Translations under genes and position numbers: made by a program | Part shown: in pieces, positions 8,241 to 19,224 of the stretch | How the letters are laid out: every line of letters starts with the position of its first letter | Numbering within the stretch: the first letter of the stretch is position 1 | The notes under the pieces: generated by a model | What the model was told of the DNA's origin: nothing | Seen by the model: only the letters and a program-made list of their open reading frames with translations | Databases searched by the model: none | DNA from: Paraburkholderia sp. | GTDB taxonomy: Bacteria; Pseudomonadota; Gammaproteobacteria; Burkholderiales; Burkholderiaceae | DNA length: 64,000 nt | Assembly: GCF_004298475.1 (NCBI RefSeq) | Contig: NZ_SCRP01000015.1 | Location: 1 to 64,000 of the forward strand | Reading direction: 5' to 3'

Positions 8241-9203
8241 ATGAATGCCCCCGACGCCCCCGACACTTTTTCCTGCGCCCGCTTCATCAAGGAGATCGGC
8301 CGTGGGCCGAACGGCGCGCGCGCGCTGTCGCCGGAAGACACGCACGCGCTCTACGCCGCGATGCTCGACGGCCGCGTACCCGATCTCGAACTCGGCGCGG
8401 TGCTGCTCGCGTACCGGCTAAAAGGCGAATCCGCCGACGAACTCGCTGCAATGCTGGCTGCCGCGCACGCTTCATTCGCGCCGCTTGCGTCCCCGGCGGG
8501 CGACTATCGCGCGGTCTCGATCCCGAGCTACAACGGCGCGCGCAAGCAGCCGAACCTCGTGCCGTTGCTCGCCTTGCTGCTCGCGCGCGAAGGTGTGCCA
8601 GTGCTGGTCCACGGCGTGAGCAGCGATCCGGGACGGGTCACGAGCGCTGAAATCTTCGCGGCGCTGAATCTGTCCGACGCGCTCGATCACGCCGATATCG
8701 AACATCAGCTCGAAGAACGCCGCGTCGCGTTCGCGTCAATCGAAGCGCTCGCGCCGAAGCTCGCGCGCCTGCTCGCGCTGCGCCGCCGCATGGGCGTGCG
8801 CAACTCGACGCACACGCTCGTCAAGCTGCTGCAGCCTTTCGCGCAACCCGGCGTGCGGCTCGTGAACTACACCCACCCGGCGTACCGCGAGAGCATGCGC
8901 GCGCTGTTCGCGGCGCACCCGGATGCCGCCGTGGGCGGCGCATTGCTCGCGCGCGGCACGGAAGGCGAAGCCGTCGCCGACACGCGCCGCCAGGTGCAGG
9001 TCGACTGGCTGCACGACGGCATCTGCGAAACGCTGATCGAGCCGGAGCCTTCGTCGCCCGATACGCCCGACGCCGCACTGCCCGAAGGCCGCGATGCGCC
9101 CACCACGGCCGCATGGATCGAAGCGGTGCTGCGCGGCGATGCGCCGGTGCCGCAGGCGCTTGCGCGCCAGGTCGAGACGATCCGGCGCATCGCGAAACGC
9201 TGA
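8241..9203 (+). CDS. ybiB: YbiB-like DNA-binding protein (TrpD2 family)
   Basis: The 320-aa product follows the anthranilate phosphoribosyltransferase fold: an N-terminal helical domain (CARFIKEIGRGPNGARALS, then DLELGAVLLAYRLKGES) and a glycosyltransferase-3-like domain (NLVPLLALLLAREGVPVLVHGV). It lacks the canonical PRPP-binding GTGGD loop of TrpD. The YbiB/TrpD2 family binds nucleic acid non-specifically and is LexA-linked in E. coli; whether that holds here is unknown. ATG 8241 (MNAPDAPDTF) was chosen because the upstream frame is the repeat-derived Met/His-rich stretch. Confidence 0.85.
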   Translation: MNAPDAPDTFSCARFIKEIGRGPNGARALSPEDTHALYAAMLDGRVPDLELGAVLLAYRLKGESADELAAMLAAAHASFAPLASPAGDYRAVSIPSYNGARKQPNLVPLLALLLAREGVPVLVHGVSSDPGRVTSAEIFAALNLSDALDHADIEHQLEERRVAFASIEALAPKLARLLALRRRMGVRNSTHTLVKLLQPFAQPGVRLVNYTHPAYRESMRALFAAHPDAAVGGALLARGTEGEAVADTRRQVQVDWLHDGICETLIEPEPSSPDTPDAALPEGRDAPTTAAWIEAVLRGDAPVPQALARQVETIRRIAKR

Positions 9204-9386
9204 GCACGGCGCAACGCGCCTCGCGTTGTGCGACGCCACGCGAGGCGCACAACGCGAGGCAACGCAAGGCAACGCTGGACGAAGCGTGCCCGCCATCGCC
9301 GCAGAATGCACCATCGGCGTGCTTCTGCGCGCATCCTGCCGCATCTGCCCGGCGAGTCTGAAAACACGCCAACTCAAAATTCCTCG

Positions 9387-9416
9387 TTGACACGCGCGTC
9401 CAGCCTGCCTTACATT
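9387..9416 (+). promoter_or_regulatory. Strong sigma-70 promoter of the leu leader/leuA unit
   Basis: A perfect -35 TTGACA (9387-9392) is followed, after 17 or 18 bases, by TTACAT or TACATT (9410-9416). The predicted start site is at about 9422-9424, which coincides with the ATG of the leader peptide at 9423. The leader would then be translated from a leaderless or near-leaderless mRNA. Confidence 0.65.
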
Positions 9417-9422
9417 GTGCCG

Positions 9423-9494
9423 ATGCGTTCCTTCCCGAACACCCTCCGAATTACCTCCGGCCGCCTAGCGGCCCTATCGCTACGTCTAGCGTAA
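9423..9494 (+). CDS. Leucine-rich attenuation leader peptide (23 aa)
   Basis: The short ORF starts MRSFPNTLRI and ends GRLAALSLRLA before TAA. The last ten codons contain four leucines, all encoded by CTA, the rarest leucine codon in a GC-rich genome; a fifth leucine uses CTC. No Shine-Dalgarno sequence precedes the ATG. It lies upstream of leuA, the first committed enzyme of leucine synthesis. This is the classic sign of ribosome-mediated attenuation: low leucyl-tRNA stalls the ribosome at the CTA run and changes downstream RNA folding. The codon run itself overlaps small inverted repeats (GGCCGC-CTA-GCGGCC at 9459-9473). Confidence 0.75.
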   Translation: MRSFPNTLRITSGRLAALSLRLA

Positions 9495-9507
9495 GCCAGG
9501 CATAGCG

Positions 9508-9535
9508 CTGCGCGACCACCTCTTCGGTAGCGCAG
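9508..9535 (+). promoter_or_regulatory. Candidate attenuator hairpin in the leuA leader
   Basis: CTGCGC (9508-9513) pairs with GCGCAG (9530-9535), with ACC/GGT able to extend the stem inside. It starts 13 bases after the leader peptide stop. A second hairpin, CGTCCG/CGGACG (about 9606-9622), follows. Neither is followed by a T-run, so attenuation could work through Rho or through leuA translation instead of an intrinsic terminator. No other gene is seen in 9495-9819. Confidence 0.45.
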
Positions 9536-9573
9536 TCCTCCCAAGCAGTTTCAGCAGTACCTCCAAACCGTAG

Positions 9574-11466
<1,893 letters not shown>

Positions 11467-11553
11467 CGTAACGGGGCAACGGCAGAGGGAACCAGGAAGG
11501 CAGCCGCGCCGCACGGCACAGTCCAGCGGCGCGGCGAGGATCGGGTGAAGGCG

Positions 11554-11643
11554 TTCAGAGGAAGAAATTCAGCAGGGGGGATTCAGCAGCAGGAGTTCAA
11601 GTGCGGGGATTCAGCCGCAGAAATTCAGCCGCAGGAATTCTGA
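11554..11643. repeat. Degenerate short repeats (ATTCAGC-rich)
   Basis: The motif ATTCAGC followed by AGG, AGC or CGC recurs about five times with irregular 11-27 bp spacing (for example at 11567, 11581, 11609 and 11623), flanked by AAATTC or GGGGATTC. It fills part of the 284-bp gap between leuA and the convergent NTF2-like gene. No gene or clear terminator is seen in the gap. Confidence 0.6.
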
Positions 11644-11750
11644 AAGACAGGAAGCAGCAGGCAGCGCCGTTGGGCGCCGGCGGTCAGACAGGCTGCTGGC
11701 GCGAGCCCGGAGCGTTCAGAAGACGCCCCGGAAGCAGAAATCCACCGATC

Positions 11751-12134
11751 TCATTCGAGCGCACAACGCGTGGCCTGCCAGGCGAGCAGACGCCAGCGGC
11801 CGTCTTCCTGGGTCTGGATGGCCGTATAGGCAATCGGAAACAGCAGCGCGCCGTTGTTGGCCTCCATTTCGACCAGCGCGCGGCCCGAAACGACACAGGT
11901 TTCGCGCCCCACGGGCAGCACGTCCTGCGACTGGATCTCGATTTGCCGATAGCGACGGCGGCCTGCCGTGATGGCATCAATGAACTGCTGCTTGGTTTCG
12001 CGTTTGCCGTTCGTGTGCACGTAGATCACGTTGTCCGATAGCAGTTCGGCGAGCGACGTGCCGTCGCCGTCCACCATCGCACGAAACCGCTCGCGTTCCA
12101 GTCCGCGAATCGCATCGATTACTTTTGCAGCCAT
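11751..12134 (-). CDS. SnoaL/DUF4440-like NTF2-fold protein (127 aa)
   Basis: The product starts MAAKVIDAIRGLERERFRAM and reads through LAELLSDNVIYVHTNGKRETKQQFID, then VVSGRALVEMEANNG and a C-terminal WRLLAWQATR. This is the alpha+beta cone of the NTF2-like superfamily, close to DUF4440, whose members bind or act on small hydrophobic molecules. AAGGGG lies nine bases upstream of ATG 12134. There is no signal peptide. It is monocistronic and convergent with leuA. The substrate cannot be inferred. Confidence 0.75.
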   Translation of the reverse strand: MAAKVIDAIRGLERERFRAMVDGDGTSLAELLSDNVIYVHTNGKRETKQQFIDAITAGRRRYRQIEIQSQDVLPVGRETCVVSGRALVEMEANNGALLFPIAYTAIQTQEDGRWRLLAWQATRCALE

Positions 12135-12635
12135 TGCTCGAGCCCCTTGCGCACGAGTCCGGGCCATTGCCTCGAACCTGCGCCGAAGATGTACCGCACG
12201 CGCCTGGCTGAAATTTATACCAGGATTTGACGCGTGGATATGTGCAATCGAATTACCGCGTGATTCAGCGCGCATAGCGCTCACGAGACGAATCCGGCCC
12301 TCTGAACGCCCCCCGAAACAGCCGCTCGGCCGACGCGCCTGATCGTCGCAGCGCAGCACTTTCCGGCCGGTGCGATGTCTATGCTTCGTATATCGAAGTT
12401 CGGCACTTCGCACGGTTTGGCCGCAGCCCCGGTGGCGTGGCATCTGCAAGCCAACCCTGATTGAGTTCCGTTCTGTGAGCCTTCGTGCTCACGACTAGAG
12501 GGTTTACTCGACGCGATCCTGCGCGAGCGACCCACGCGGGCTGTCAGCCCCGCCCGGCGTGGCTCTCGCAAAATCTATCGAAACACAATCTCGATAGTTA
12601 TCGCGGAACCTTCAATTCACTACAGACTCCAAGGG
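12135..12635. other. 501-bp intergenic region between the NTF2-like gene and rpoH CIRCE
   Basis: No ORF here looks coding. A short dyad CGATA-GT-TATCG lies at 12592-12603, close to where an rpoH promoter would be expected. No consensus sigma-70 or sigma-32 promoter is clear by eye. The region must carry the divergent promoters of rpoH and the NTF2-like gene. Confidence 0.5.
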
Positions 12636-12662
12636 TTAGCACTCGGTGGATCAGAGTGCTAA
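12636..12662 (+). promoter_or_regulatory. CIRCE element (HrcA operator) upstream of rpoH
   Basis: TTAGCACTC-N9-GAGTGCTAA is a perfect match to the CIRCE consensus (12636-12644 and 12654-12662). It lies 53 bases before the rpoH start. HrcA is the known CIRCE-binding repressor, and betaproteobacterial rpoH genes are a recognised target. HrcA is not encoded in the window. Confidence 0.95.
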
Positions 12663-12715
12663 CATCCACCGTGGAGTCGCAGTCCGACTTTTGCAGATAT
12701 AGAGGAGTTCACTAC

Positions 12716-13657
<942 letters not shown>

Positions 13658-13686
13658 TCCGCTCACGCGGACCGCGAGGCACAGTC

Positions 13687-13719
13687 AAAAGCCCCGTCCT
13701 CTCAGGAGGCGGGGCTTTT
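13687..13719 (+). terminator. Bidirectional terminator between rpoH and nagE
   Basis: AAAAGCCCCG (13687-13696) pairs with CGGGGCTTTT (13710-13719), with CCT/AGG able to extend the stem inside. It lies 29 bases after the rpoH stop. The A-run on the left gives a T-run on the minus strand, so it can also end the convergent nag operon, whose stop is at 13735. Confidence 0.9.
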
Positions 13720-13734
13720 TAGTTGTTCCGTTGG

Positions 13735-15480
13735 TCAGGCCGGTTGCGGCGCGAGCATTTGCGCGTAGCGCGATGCAGCACGGCCAGCGACGATGTGCAG
13801 CGTATTGTCCGAAACCCACACGACATCGAGCGCATCGAGCTGCTGACGATCGACTGCCGACGCATCGTGCACCGTCACGCGCAGACGCGTCACTGCCACA
13901 GCATCAATCGACGCGATGTTCGCCGAACCGCCCAGCGCGCCAAGCAACCCGGCCGGATCCGGATCGAGCGGACCTTGGAGCGGACCCTGCGCTGCGCCTT
14001 CCCCGGCAACGGCCTGAACCGGCGCGGCATCGTGCGTTTGCGTCACGACCTGCGCCTGCGGCACCACCTTATGGCCGCCGCGCCCGATTGCGTTGCGGAT
14101 TTCGTCGGCGATCATGTCCGCTTCCGGTCCGATGATGACTTGCACGCTGCCACCGCCACGCTTGAGCACGCCGCGCGCGCCGATCCCCTTCAGCGCGGGC
14201 TCGGAGACTTTCGCCGCATCCGCCACCGAAAGACGCAGGCGCGTCGTGCAGGCATCGACGACCTTGAGGTTGTCCGCACCGCCGAGCGCATCGATATAGC
14301 GCCCGGCACGCGTCGCGCCTGCCGCAGCCCCCGACACCGACGTCGCGACCGCCGCATCGCCGCTCACGGGCTCACGGCCCGGCGTCGGCAGGTTAAAGCG
14401 CCGGATGAAGAACCGAAACAGCCCGTAATAGACGATCGCGTAGGCAATGCCGAGCGGAATCGCTTGCCAGCCGTGCGTGGACAAACCGTAATTCAGCGCG
14501 TAATCGATTGCACCTGCCGAGAACGTGAATCCGAGCTTGATGCCCAGCAGCGAGCAGATCGCGAGCGACAGGCCCGTCAGCACCGCGTGGATCGCGTAGA
14601 GCACGGGCGCGAGGAACATGAACGTGAACTCGATCGGCTCGGTCACGCCCGTGAGGAACGAGGTGAGCGCCATCGAGAGCAGCAGGCCCGCGACCATCGA
14701 GCGGCGCTCCTTCGGCACCTCGTGCAGCATCGCGAGGCACGCGGCCGGCAGGCCGAACATCATCACCGGGAAGAAGCCGGCCATGAAGCTGCCCGCTGTG
14801 GGGTCTTGCGCGAAGAAGCGATGCAGGTCGCCGGTGACCGGCGCGCCGCCGCCTGCAGGCGTGAAGGTCCCGAACACGAACCAGACGAGCGAATTCAGGA
14901 TGTGGTGCAGGCCCGTGACGAGCAGCAGCCGGTTCAGGAGGCCATAGACGAACGTGCCGATGGCGCCTGCGGTGGTCAGCCAGTGACCGGCGGAATCGAT
15001 CGCGCCCTGCACCTGCCCCCACGCGTAGCCAAAGACGACCCCGAGCACCAGGCACACGAGCCCCGTGACAATCGGCACGAACCGCTTGCCGCCGAAGAAC
15101 GCAAGGAACTCCGGCAGCTTGATGTCCTTGAACCGGTTGTACAACATGCCCGCGACAATACCCGCCACGACACCCGAGAGGACGCCCATGTTGAGCTTGT
15201 CGTTGATGTCCTTCATCACGGCCGTCTGGACCAGATAGCCGAGCGCGCCGGCGAGCGCCGCAACGCCGTTGTTGTCCTTCGCGAAGCCCACCGCAATGCC
15301 GATCGCGAACAGCAGCGGCAGGTTGTCGAAGATCGCGCCGCCTGCGTCGGCGATGATCTTGATGTTCAGCATGTCGGCCTGCCCGAAGCGCAGCAGGATG
15401 CCGGCTACCGGCAACACTGCGATCGGCAGCATCAGCGCGCGGCCGAGGCTCTGAATTTTAAGAAACGGATTGCCATCCAT
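13735..15480 (-). CDS. nagE: N-acetylglucosamine-specific PTS permease, EIIC-EIIB plus an EIIB-like domain
   Basis: NagE imports and phosphorylates N-acetylglucosamine. The 581-aa protein has about ten membrane segments of the glucose-family EIIC (residues 1-375), with GLPAACLAM and the TEPIEF substrate motif. Residues of about 395-470 are an EIIB with the phosphorylated cysteine in VVDACTTRLRL. A linker rich in Gln, Val and Pro follows. A second EIIB-like domain (about 505-575) starts IDAVAVTRLRV, where the cysteine is replaced by Val. It is the last gene of the nag operon; the EIIA, HPr and EI functions are on the preceding gene. A terminator follows. Confidence 0.94.
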   Translation of the reverse strand: MDGNPFLKIQSLGRALMLPIAVLPVAGILLRFGQADMLNIKIIADAGGAIFDNLPLLFAIGIAVGFAKDNNGVAALAGALGYLVQTAVMKDINDKLNMGVLSGVVAGIVAGMLYNRFKDIKLPEFLAFFGGKRFVPIVTGLVCLVLGVVFGYAWGQVQGAIDSAGHWLTTAGAIGTFVYGLLNRLLLVTGLHHILNSLVWFVFGTFTPAGGGAPVTGDLHRFFAQDPTAGSFMAGFFPVMMFGLPAACLAMLHEVPKERRSMVAGLLLSMALTSFLTGVTEPIEFTFMFLAPVLYAIHAVLTGLSLAICSLLGIKLGFTFSAGAIDYALNYGLSTHGWQAIPLGIAYAIVYYGLFRFFIRRFNLPTPGREPVSGDAAVATSVSGAAAGATRAGRYIDALGGADNLKVVDACTTRLRLSVADAAKVSEPALKGIGARGVLKRGGGSVQVIIGPEADMIADEIRNAIGRGGHKVVPQAQVVTQTHDAAPVQAVAGEGAAQGPLQGPLDPDPAGLLGALGGSANIASIDAVAVTRLRVTVHDASAVDRQQLDALDVVWVSDNTLHIVAGRAASRYAQMLAPQPA

Positions 15481-15603
15481 AGAACTGCCTCCAGTCCCGG
15501 TCTATTTGGTGACGTTGGTCACGTCGGTCGGGTGTTGCGAAGCGTCAGCGCGTACGGCACACCGTGCGCGCTGACGGGTTGGTGGTAAGGGTGGTATTGC
15601 CGG

Positions 15604-18204
15604 TCAGTCGAGCGGCCAGACGGCGGTGCTCAACGCGCGCACGGCCTGCGCCGATTCGAGCGCGAGCGCATCCTGTGCACGCTGTCGGCACTGCTGCCAG
15701 TCGAGGTTGCGCACGCGCGCCTTGATCGCGGGCACGGACACCGGATCGACGGACAACTCCGTCACGCCGAGCCCGACGAGCAGCGGCACCGCGAGCGGAT
15801 CGCCCGCCAGCGCACCGCAGACGCCGACCCACTTGCCGTGCTTTTCTGCACCCTGCACCGCCGCCGCGACGAGACGCAGCACGGCCGGGTGCAGGCCGTC
15901 TGCCTGGGCCGCGAGATCGGGCTGGCAGCGGTCCATCGCGAGCGTGTACTGGGTGAGATCGTTCGTGCCGATCGAGAAGAAATCCGCGTGCTGCGCAAGC
16001 TGATCGGCCAGCAGCGCCGCCGACGGCACCTCGATCATCACGCCCACCTCGATCGGCTCCGTGCGGCCCAGTTCGCGCGCGAAGGAGTCGATACGCGCGC
16101 GCAGGCGCACGAGTTCGCCGACATCGGTGACCATCGGCAACAGGATACGCGCCGCGCCCGCCGGCCGCACGGCAAGAAGGCCGCGCAACTGGTCGTCGAG
16201 CAGATCGGGACGCACCTGCGCGAGACGGATGCCGCGCAGGCCCAGCGCGGGATTCTGCTCGGGCGGCAGCGTCAGGTAATCGACCTCTTTGTCCGCGCCC
16301 ACGTCGAGCGTGCGGATGATCGCCGTGCGCCCGGCAAGCGCATCGGCAATCGCCTGATAGCTCTGGCGATGCTCTTCGACGGTCGGCGCCGCCTGGCGAT
16401 GGATGAACATCAGTTCGGTGCGCAACAGGCCCACGCCGTCCGCGCCGTTGTCGACGGCGGCGTTGGCGTCGTCGAGCGTCGCGATATTCGCGGCGACTTC
16501 GATTGCCCGGCCGTCGCGCGTCGCCGCCGCCTCTTGCGACGTAAGCCGGTTGGCTTCGCGCACGCCTTCGAGGCGCAGGCGCTCGCTGCGCGCATGCTCG
16601 ATGTCGAGTGCGCTCGGCGCGTAGGCCAACTGGCCTTCGCCCGCGTTCACGACGACCTGCGTGCCGTCCGGAATCGTATGCAGCGCATCGCCCACCGCGA
16701 CGAGCGCCGCAATACCCGCCTGGCGCGCGATGATCGCCGCGTGCGAAGTCGCGCCGCCGCGCGCCATGACCAGCGCCGTCACACGCGAGCGGTCGAGCGT
16801 CGCGAGGTCGGACGGCGTGAATTCGTCGGCGGCGAGCACGGCTTCGTCGGGCAGCGTGCGAGCGGCCGTGTTCGCGTAACCGAGCAAGCGCAGCACGCGC
16901 TTTTCGAGGTCGCGCAGGTCGGCGGCACGCTCGGCGAGCAGTGGATCGTCGACCTTGCCGAGCACCGCGATCTGCGCGCGGATCGCTTCGCGCCAGGCGA
17001 AGCCTGCGCTCTTGCCAAGGCTGATCAGGTCGCGTGCGGCGTCTACAAGCGTCGGATCTTCGAGCAAAACGCGATGCATCGTGAAGATGCCCGCTTCGCC
17101 GATGGCACCGCGCTGCGAGGCGGCGCGCACGGCGCTGTTCAGTTCGGCGTCGACGGCGGCGATGGCCTTGTCGAGCGCGCGGCTCTCAGCCGAGAGGCTG
17201 CCGCTCGCGAGTTCGGGCGGCACGATTTCCGCATCGCTCCAGTGCACGAGCGTGCCAACCGCCACGCCCGGCGCCGCGCACACGCCGACGAGCGTGCGCG
17301 CACCGGCGCTCGCGGCCGTCGCGGGCTGCGCGCTTGCAGCCGCGCCCGGCACAGGCGAGAGTTGCCGCGCAGGCGCCTCGCCGGTCTCGCCCGGCGCTTC
17401 GCGCGTGAGTTCGTTGACGACCGCGTCCACGGCCTGCTGTGCGTCGTGGCCCATGCCGACCACTTCGATGGTCGCGCCTTCGCCTGCGCCGAGCGCGAGG
17501 AGGCCGACCACGCTCTCGATGGCGGCCTTGCGCTCGCCAAAGCGCACTTCCACGCGCGCGTCGAACGCTCGCACAGCCTGGCGCGCCCGCGCGGCGGGCC
17601 GTGCGTGGAGCCCCCCTGCATGGGCGAGCGTCACGCTCTTGCGCGCTTCGGTGACGACCGGCCACGCACCGCCCGCCGCCGGCTCGGCGCTGGCGCGCGC
17701 TCGCAGCACGAGCAGCGGCGTCACGCCCGCCTCGACATTGCCCGCTGGCGCACGCGAGATCACGTCGAACGCTTCGGAGTTCGCGATTGCCACGACCGAA
17801 ACGAGACTTTGCGCCTCGCACGCGACGACATCGAGATCGAATTCGATCAACAGATCGCCGCGCTGCACGTGCGCGCCCTGCGCGACCTTCGGCTTGAAGC
17901 CGTTGCCGTGCAGTTCGACCGTATCGATGCCGATGTGCACGAGCACCTGCGCGCCCTCTGCGGTTTGCAGCGTGACGGCGTGACCGGTGCGTGCGAGGTG
18001 CATGACGATGCCGTCGCAGGGTGCGACGAGCCGCCCAACGAGCGGATCGATGCCGATCCCATCGCCGAACAGGCCTTCCGAAAACACCGGATCGGGTACG
18101 TCGGCAAGCGGCACGACCGGCCCGGTGAGAGGCGAGACAAGCACAATGTCGCCCGCAGCGGGTTCAACGGGATTCATCAGACGGGACTCCAGGATGCGCT
18201 CCAT
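15604..18204 (-). CDS. nagF: Fused PTS EIIA(Glc)-HPr-EI phosphotransferase
   Basis: This 866-aa protein carries a whole soluble phosphorelay. Residues of about 15-165 are an EIIA of the glucose type with active His near 90 (VLVHIGIDTVELHG). Residues of about 190-280 are HPr with His near 200 (HAGGLHARPA). Residues of about 310-866 are EI with His near 488 (GGATSHAAIIARQAG) and the PEP-binding C-terminal domain (LSVDPVSVPAIK). It would pass phosphate from PEP to NagE. The start at 18204 lies 12 bases after the SIS gene stop; ATG 18177 with GGAG upstream is an alternative. A second EI and HPr exist at 43-45 kb. Confidence 0.93.
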   Translation of the reverse strand: MERILESRLMNPVEPAAGDIVLVSPLTGPVVPLADVPDPVFSEGLFGDGIGIDPLVGRLVAPCDGIVMHLARTGHAVTLQTAEGAQVLVHIGIDTVELHGNGFKPKVAQGAHVQRGDLLIEFDLDVVACEAQSLVSVVAIANSEAFDVISRAPAGNVEAGVTPLLVLRARASAEPAAGGAWPVVTEARKSVTLAHAGGLHARPAARARQAVRAFDARVEVRFGERKAAIESVVGLLALGAGEGATIEVVGMGHDAQQAVDAVVNELTREAPGETGEAPARQLSPVPGAAASAQPATAASAGARTLVGVCAAPGVAVGTLVHWSDAEIVPPELASGSLSAESRALDKAIAAVDAELNSAVRAASQRGAIGEAGIFTMHRVLLEDPTLVDAARDLISLGKSAGFAWREAIRAQIAVLGKVDDPLLAERAADLRDLEKRVLRLLGYANTAARTLPDEAVLAADEFTPSDLATLDRSRVTALVMARGGATSHAAIIARQAGIAALVAVGDALHTIPDGTQVVVNAGEGQLAYAPSALDIEHARSERLRLEGVREANRLTSQEAAATRDGRAIEVAANIATLDDANAAVDNGADGVGLLRTELMFIHRQAAPTVEEHRQSYQAIADALAGRTAIIRTLDVGADKEVDYLTLPPEQNPALGLRGIRLAQVRPDLLDDQLRGLLAVRPAGAARILLPMVTDVGELVRLRARIDSFARELGRTEPIEVGVMIEVPSAALLADQLAQHADFFSIGTNDLTQYTLAMDRCQPDLAAQADGLHPAVLRLVAAAVQGAEKHGKWVGVCGALAGDPLAVPLLVGLGVTELSVDPVSVPAIKARVRNLDWQQCRQRAQDALALESAQAVRALSTAVWPLD

Positions 18205-18216
18205 CAGTTTTCCAAT

Positions 18217-19224
18217 CTAGTGTGTTTCGGTGACTTTGTTCAGGTAGCGCGGCTCGTCGGGGTTGCGGCCGCGCGCGGCGGCAAGGCCTGCCGCCATCAC
18301 GTAGAACGAAAGAATCGCGGCGACCGGATCGAGTGCCGGATCGGCGGTGGTCGCGAGCGGCAGCGTCGCATCCGGCACGTCGGCGGGCGCGGCGAGCAGC
18401 ACGCGCGCACCGCGCTTCGTCATGTCGCGCGCGAGGCCGATCAGGCCCGCCTGCTCCGGTCCGCGCGGTGCGAACACGAGCAGCGGATAGTCGCGGTCGA
18501 TCAGCTCCATCGGGCCGTGACGCACCTCCGCGCTCGAAAACGCCTCGGCCTGGATGCCCGAGGTCTCCTTGAGCTTGAGCGCCGCTTCCTGTGCGATGGC
18601 GAGGCCCGCGCCGCGGCCGATCACGATCATCTGCGACACGTCGCGCAGTTCGTCCACGGCCTTCGACCAGTCGAGCTTGCCCGCGCGTTCGAGTGCATCG
18701 GGCAGCGCGCGCAGCGCGTCGACGAATGCCGCATCGCGCTGCCAGAACGCCACGAGTTGCGCCGAAAGCGACAGCATCGCGATATAGCTCTTCGTGGCCG
18801 CGACGCTCAGCTCCGCACCGGCGAGAAGCGGCAGCTCGATGCCGGCGGCTTCTGCAAGCGGCGAGCCCGGCACGTTGACCATAGCCGCTGTCAGCGCGCC
18901 CGCTTCGTGGAGCACGCGCATCGTCTCGACAAGATCAGGACTCCTGCCTGATTGGGAAAAAGCAAGCGCGAACTGGCCGCGTACGCGTAACGGCGCCTGC
19001 TGAAGCGTGGCAATCGACATCGGAATCGAGGCGACCGGCACGCCGATGCGGCTCATCGTGAGCGCGGCGAAATAGCTTGCCGCGTGATCCGAGCTGCCGC
19101 GCGCGACGGTGAGCGCCACCTGACGCGGTTCGGCATCGAGCGCTCGCGCCAGCGCCTCGACACGCGAGGTGTCCGCGAGCTGCATGGCGACGATGCTGGA
19201 CGAGGCCAGCGCTTCCTTAAGCAT
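18217..19224 (-). CDS. SIS-domain glucosamine-6-phosphate deaminase (NagB-II type)
   Basis: The 335-aa product has two SIS domains: one beginning near residue 30 with TVARGSSDHAASYFA and FSQSGRSPDLVETM, the second with VIGRGAGLAIAQEAALKLKE and SAEVRHGPMELI. This matches the isomerase half of GlmS and the NagB-II deaminases, which convert glucosamine-6-phosphate to fructose-6-phosphate plus ammonia. The glutaminase domain is absent, which fits a catabolic role. ATG 19224 overlaps the nagA stop by eight bases (ATGCTTAA), implying translational coupling. ATG 19251 is a possible earlier start. Confidence 0.9.
   Translation of the reverse strand: MLKEALASSSIVAMQLADTSRVEALARALDAEPRQVALTVARGSSDHAASYFAALTMSRIGVPVASIPMSIATLQQAPLRVRGQFALAFSQSGRSPDLVETMRVLHEAGALTAAMVNVPGSPLAEAAGIELPLLAGAELSVAATKSYIAMLSLSAQLVAFWQRDAAFVDALRALPDALERAGKLDWSKAVDELRDVSQMIVIGRGAGLAIAQEAALKLKETSGIQAEAFSSAEVRHGPMELIDRDYPLLVFAPRGPEQAGLIGLARDMTKRGARVLLAAPADVPDATLPLATTADPALDPVAAILSFYVMAAGLAAARGRNPDEPRYLNKVTETH

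Noticed and set aside
13723..15588. 621-codon plus-strand open frame opposite nagE
   Set aside because: No recognisable motif, biased to Arg and His; nagE on the minus strand accounts for the sequence.
15838..18951. 1037-codon plus-strand open frame opposite the PTS fusion gene
   Set aside because: Antisense frame of a high-GC gene with Arg/His-rich composition and no domain pattern; the minus strand encodes EIIA-HPr-EI and the SIS deaminase.
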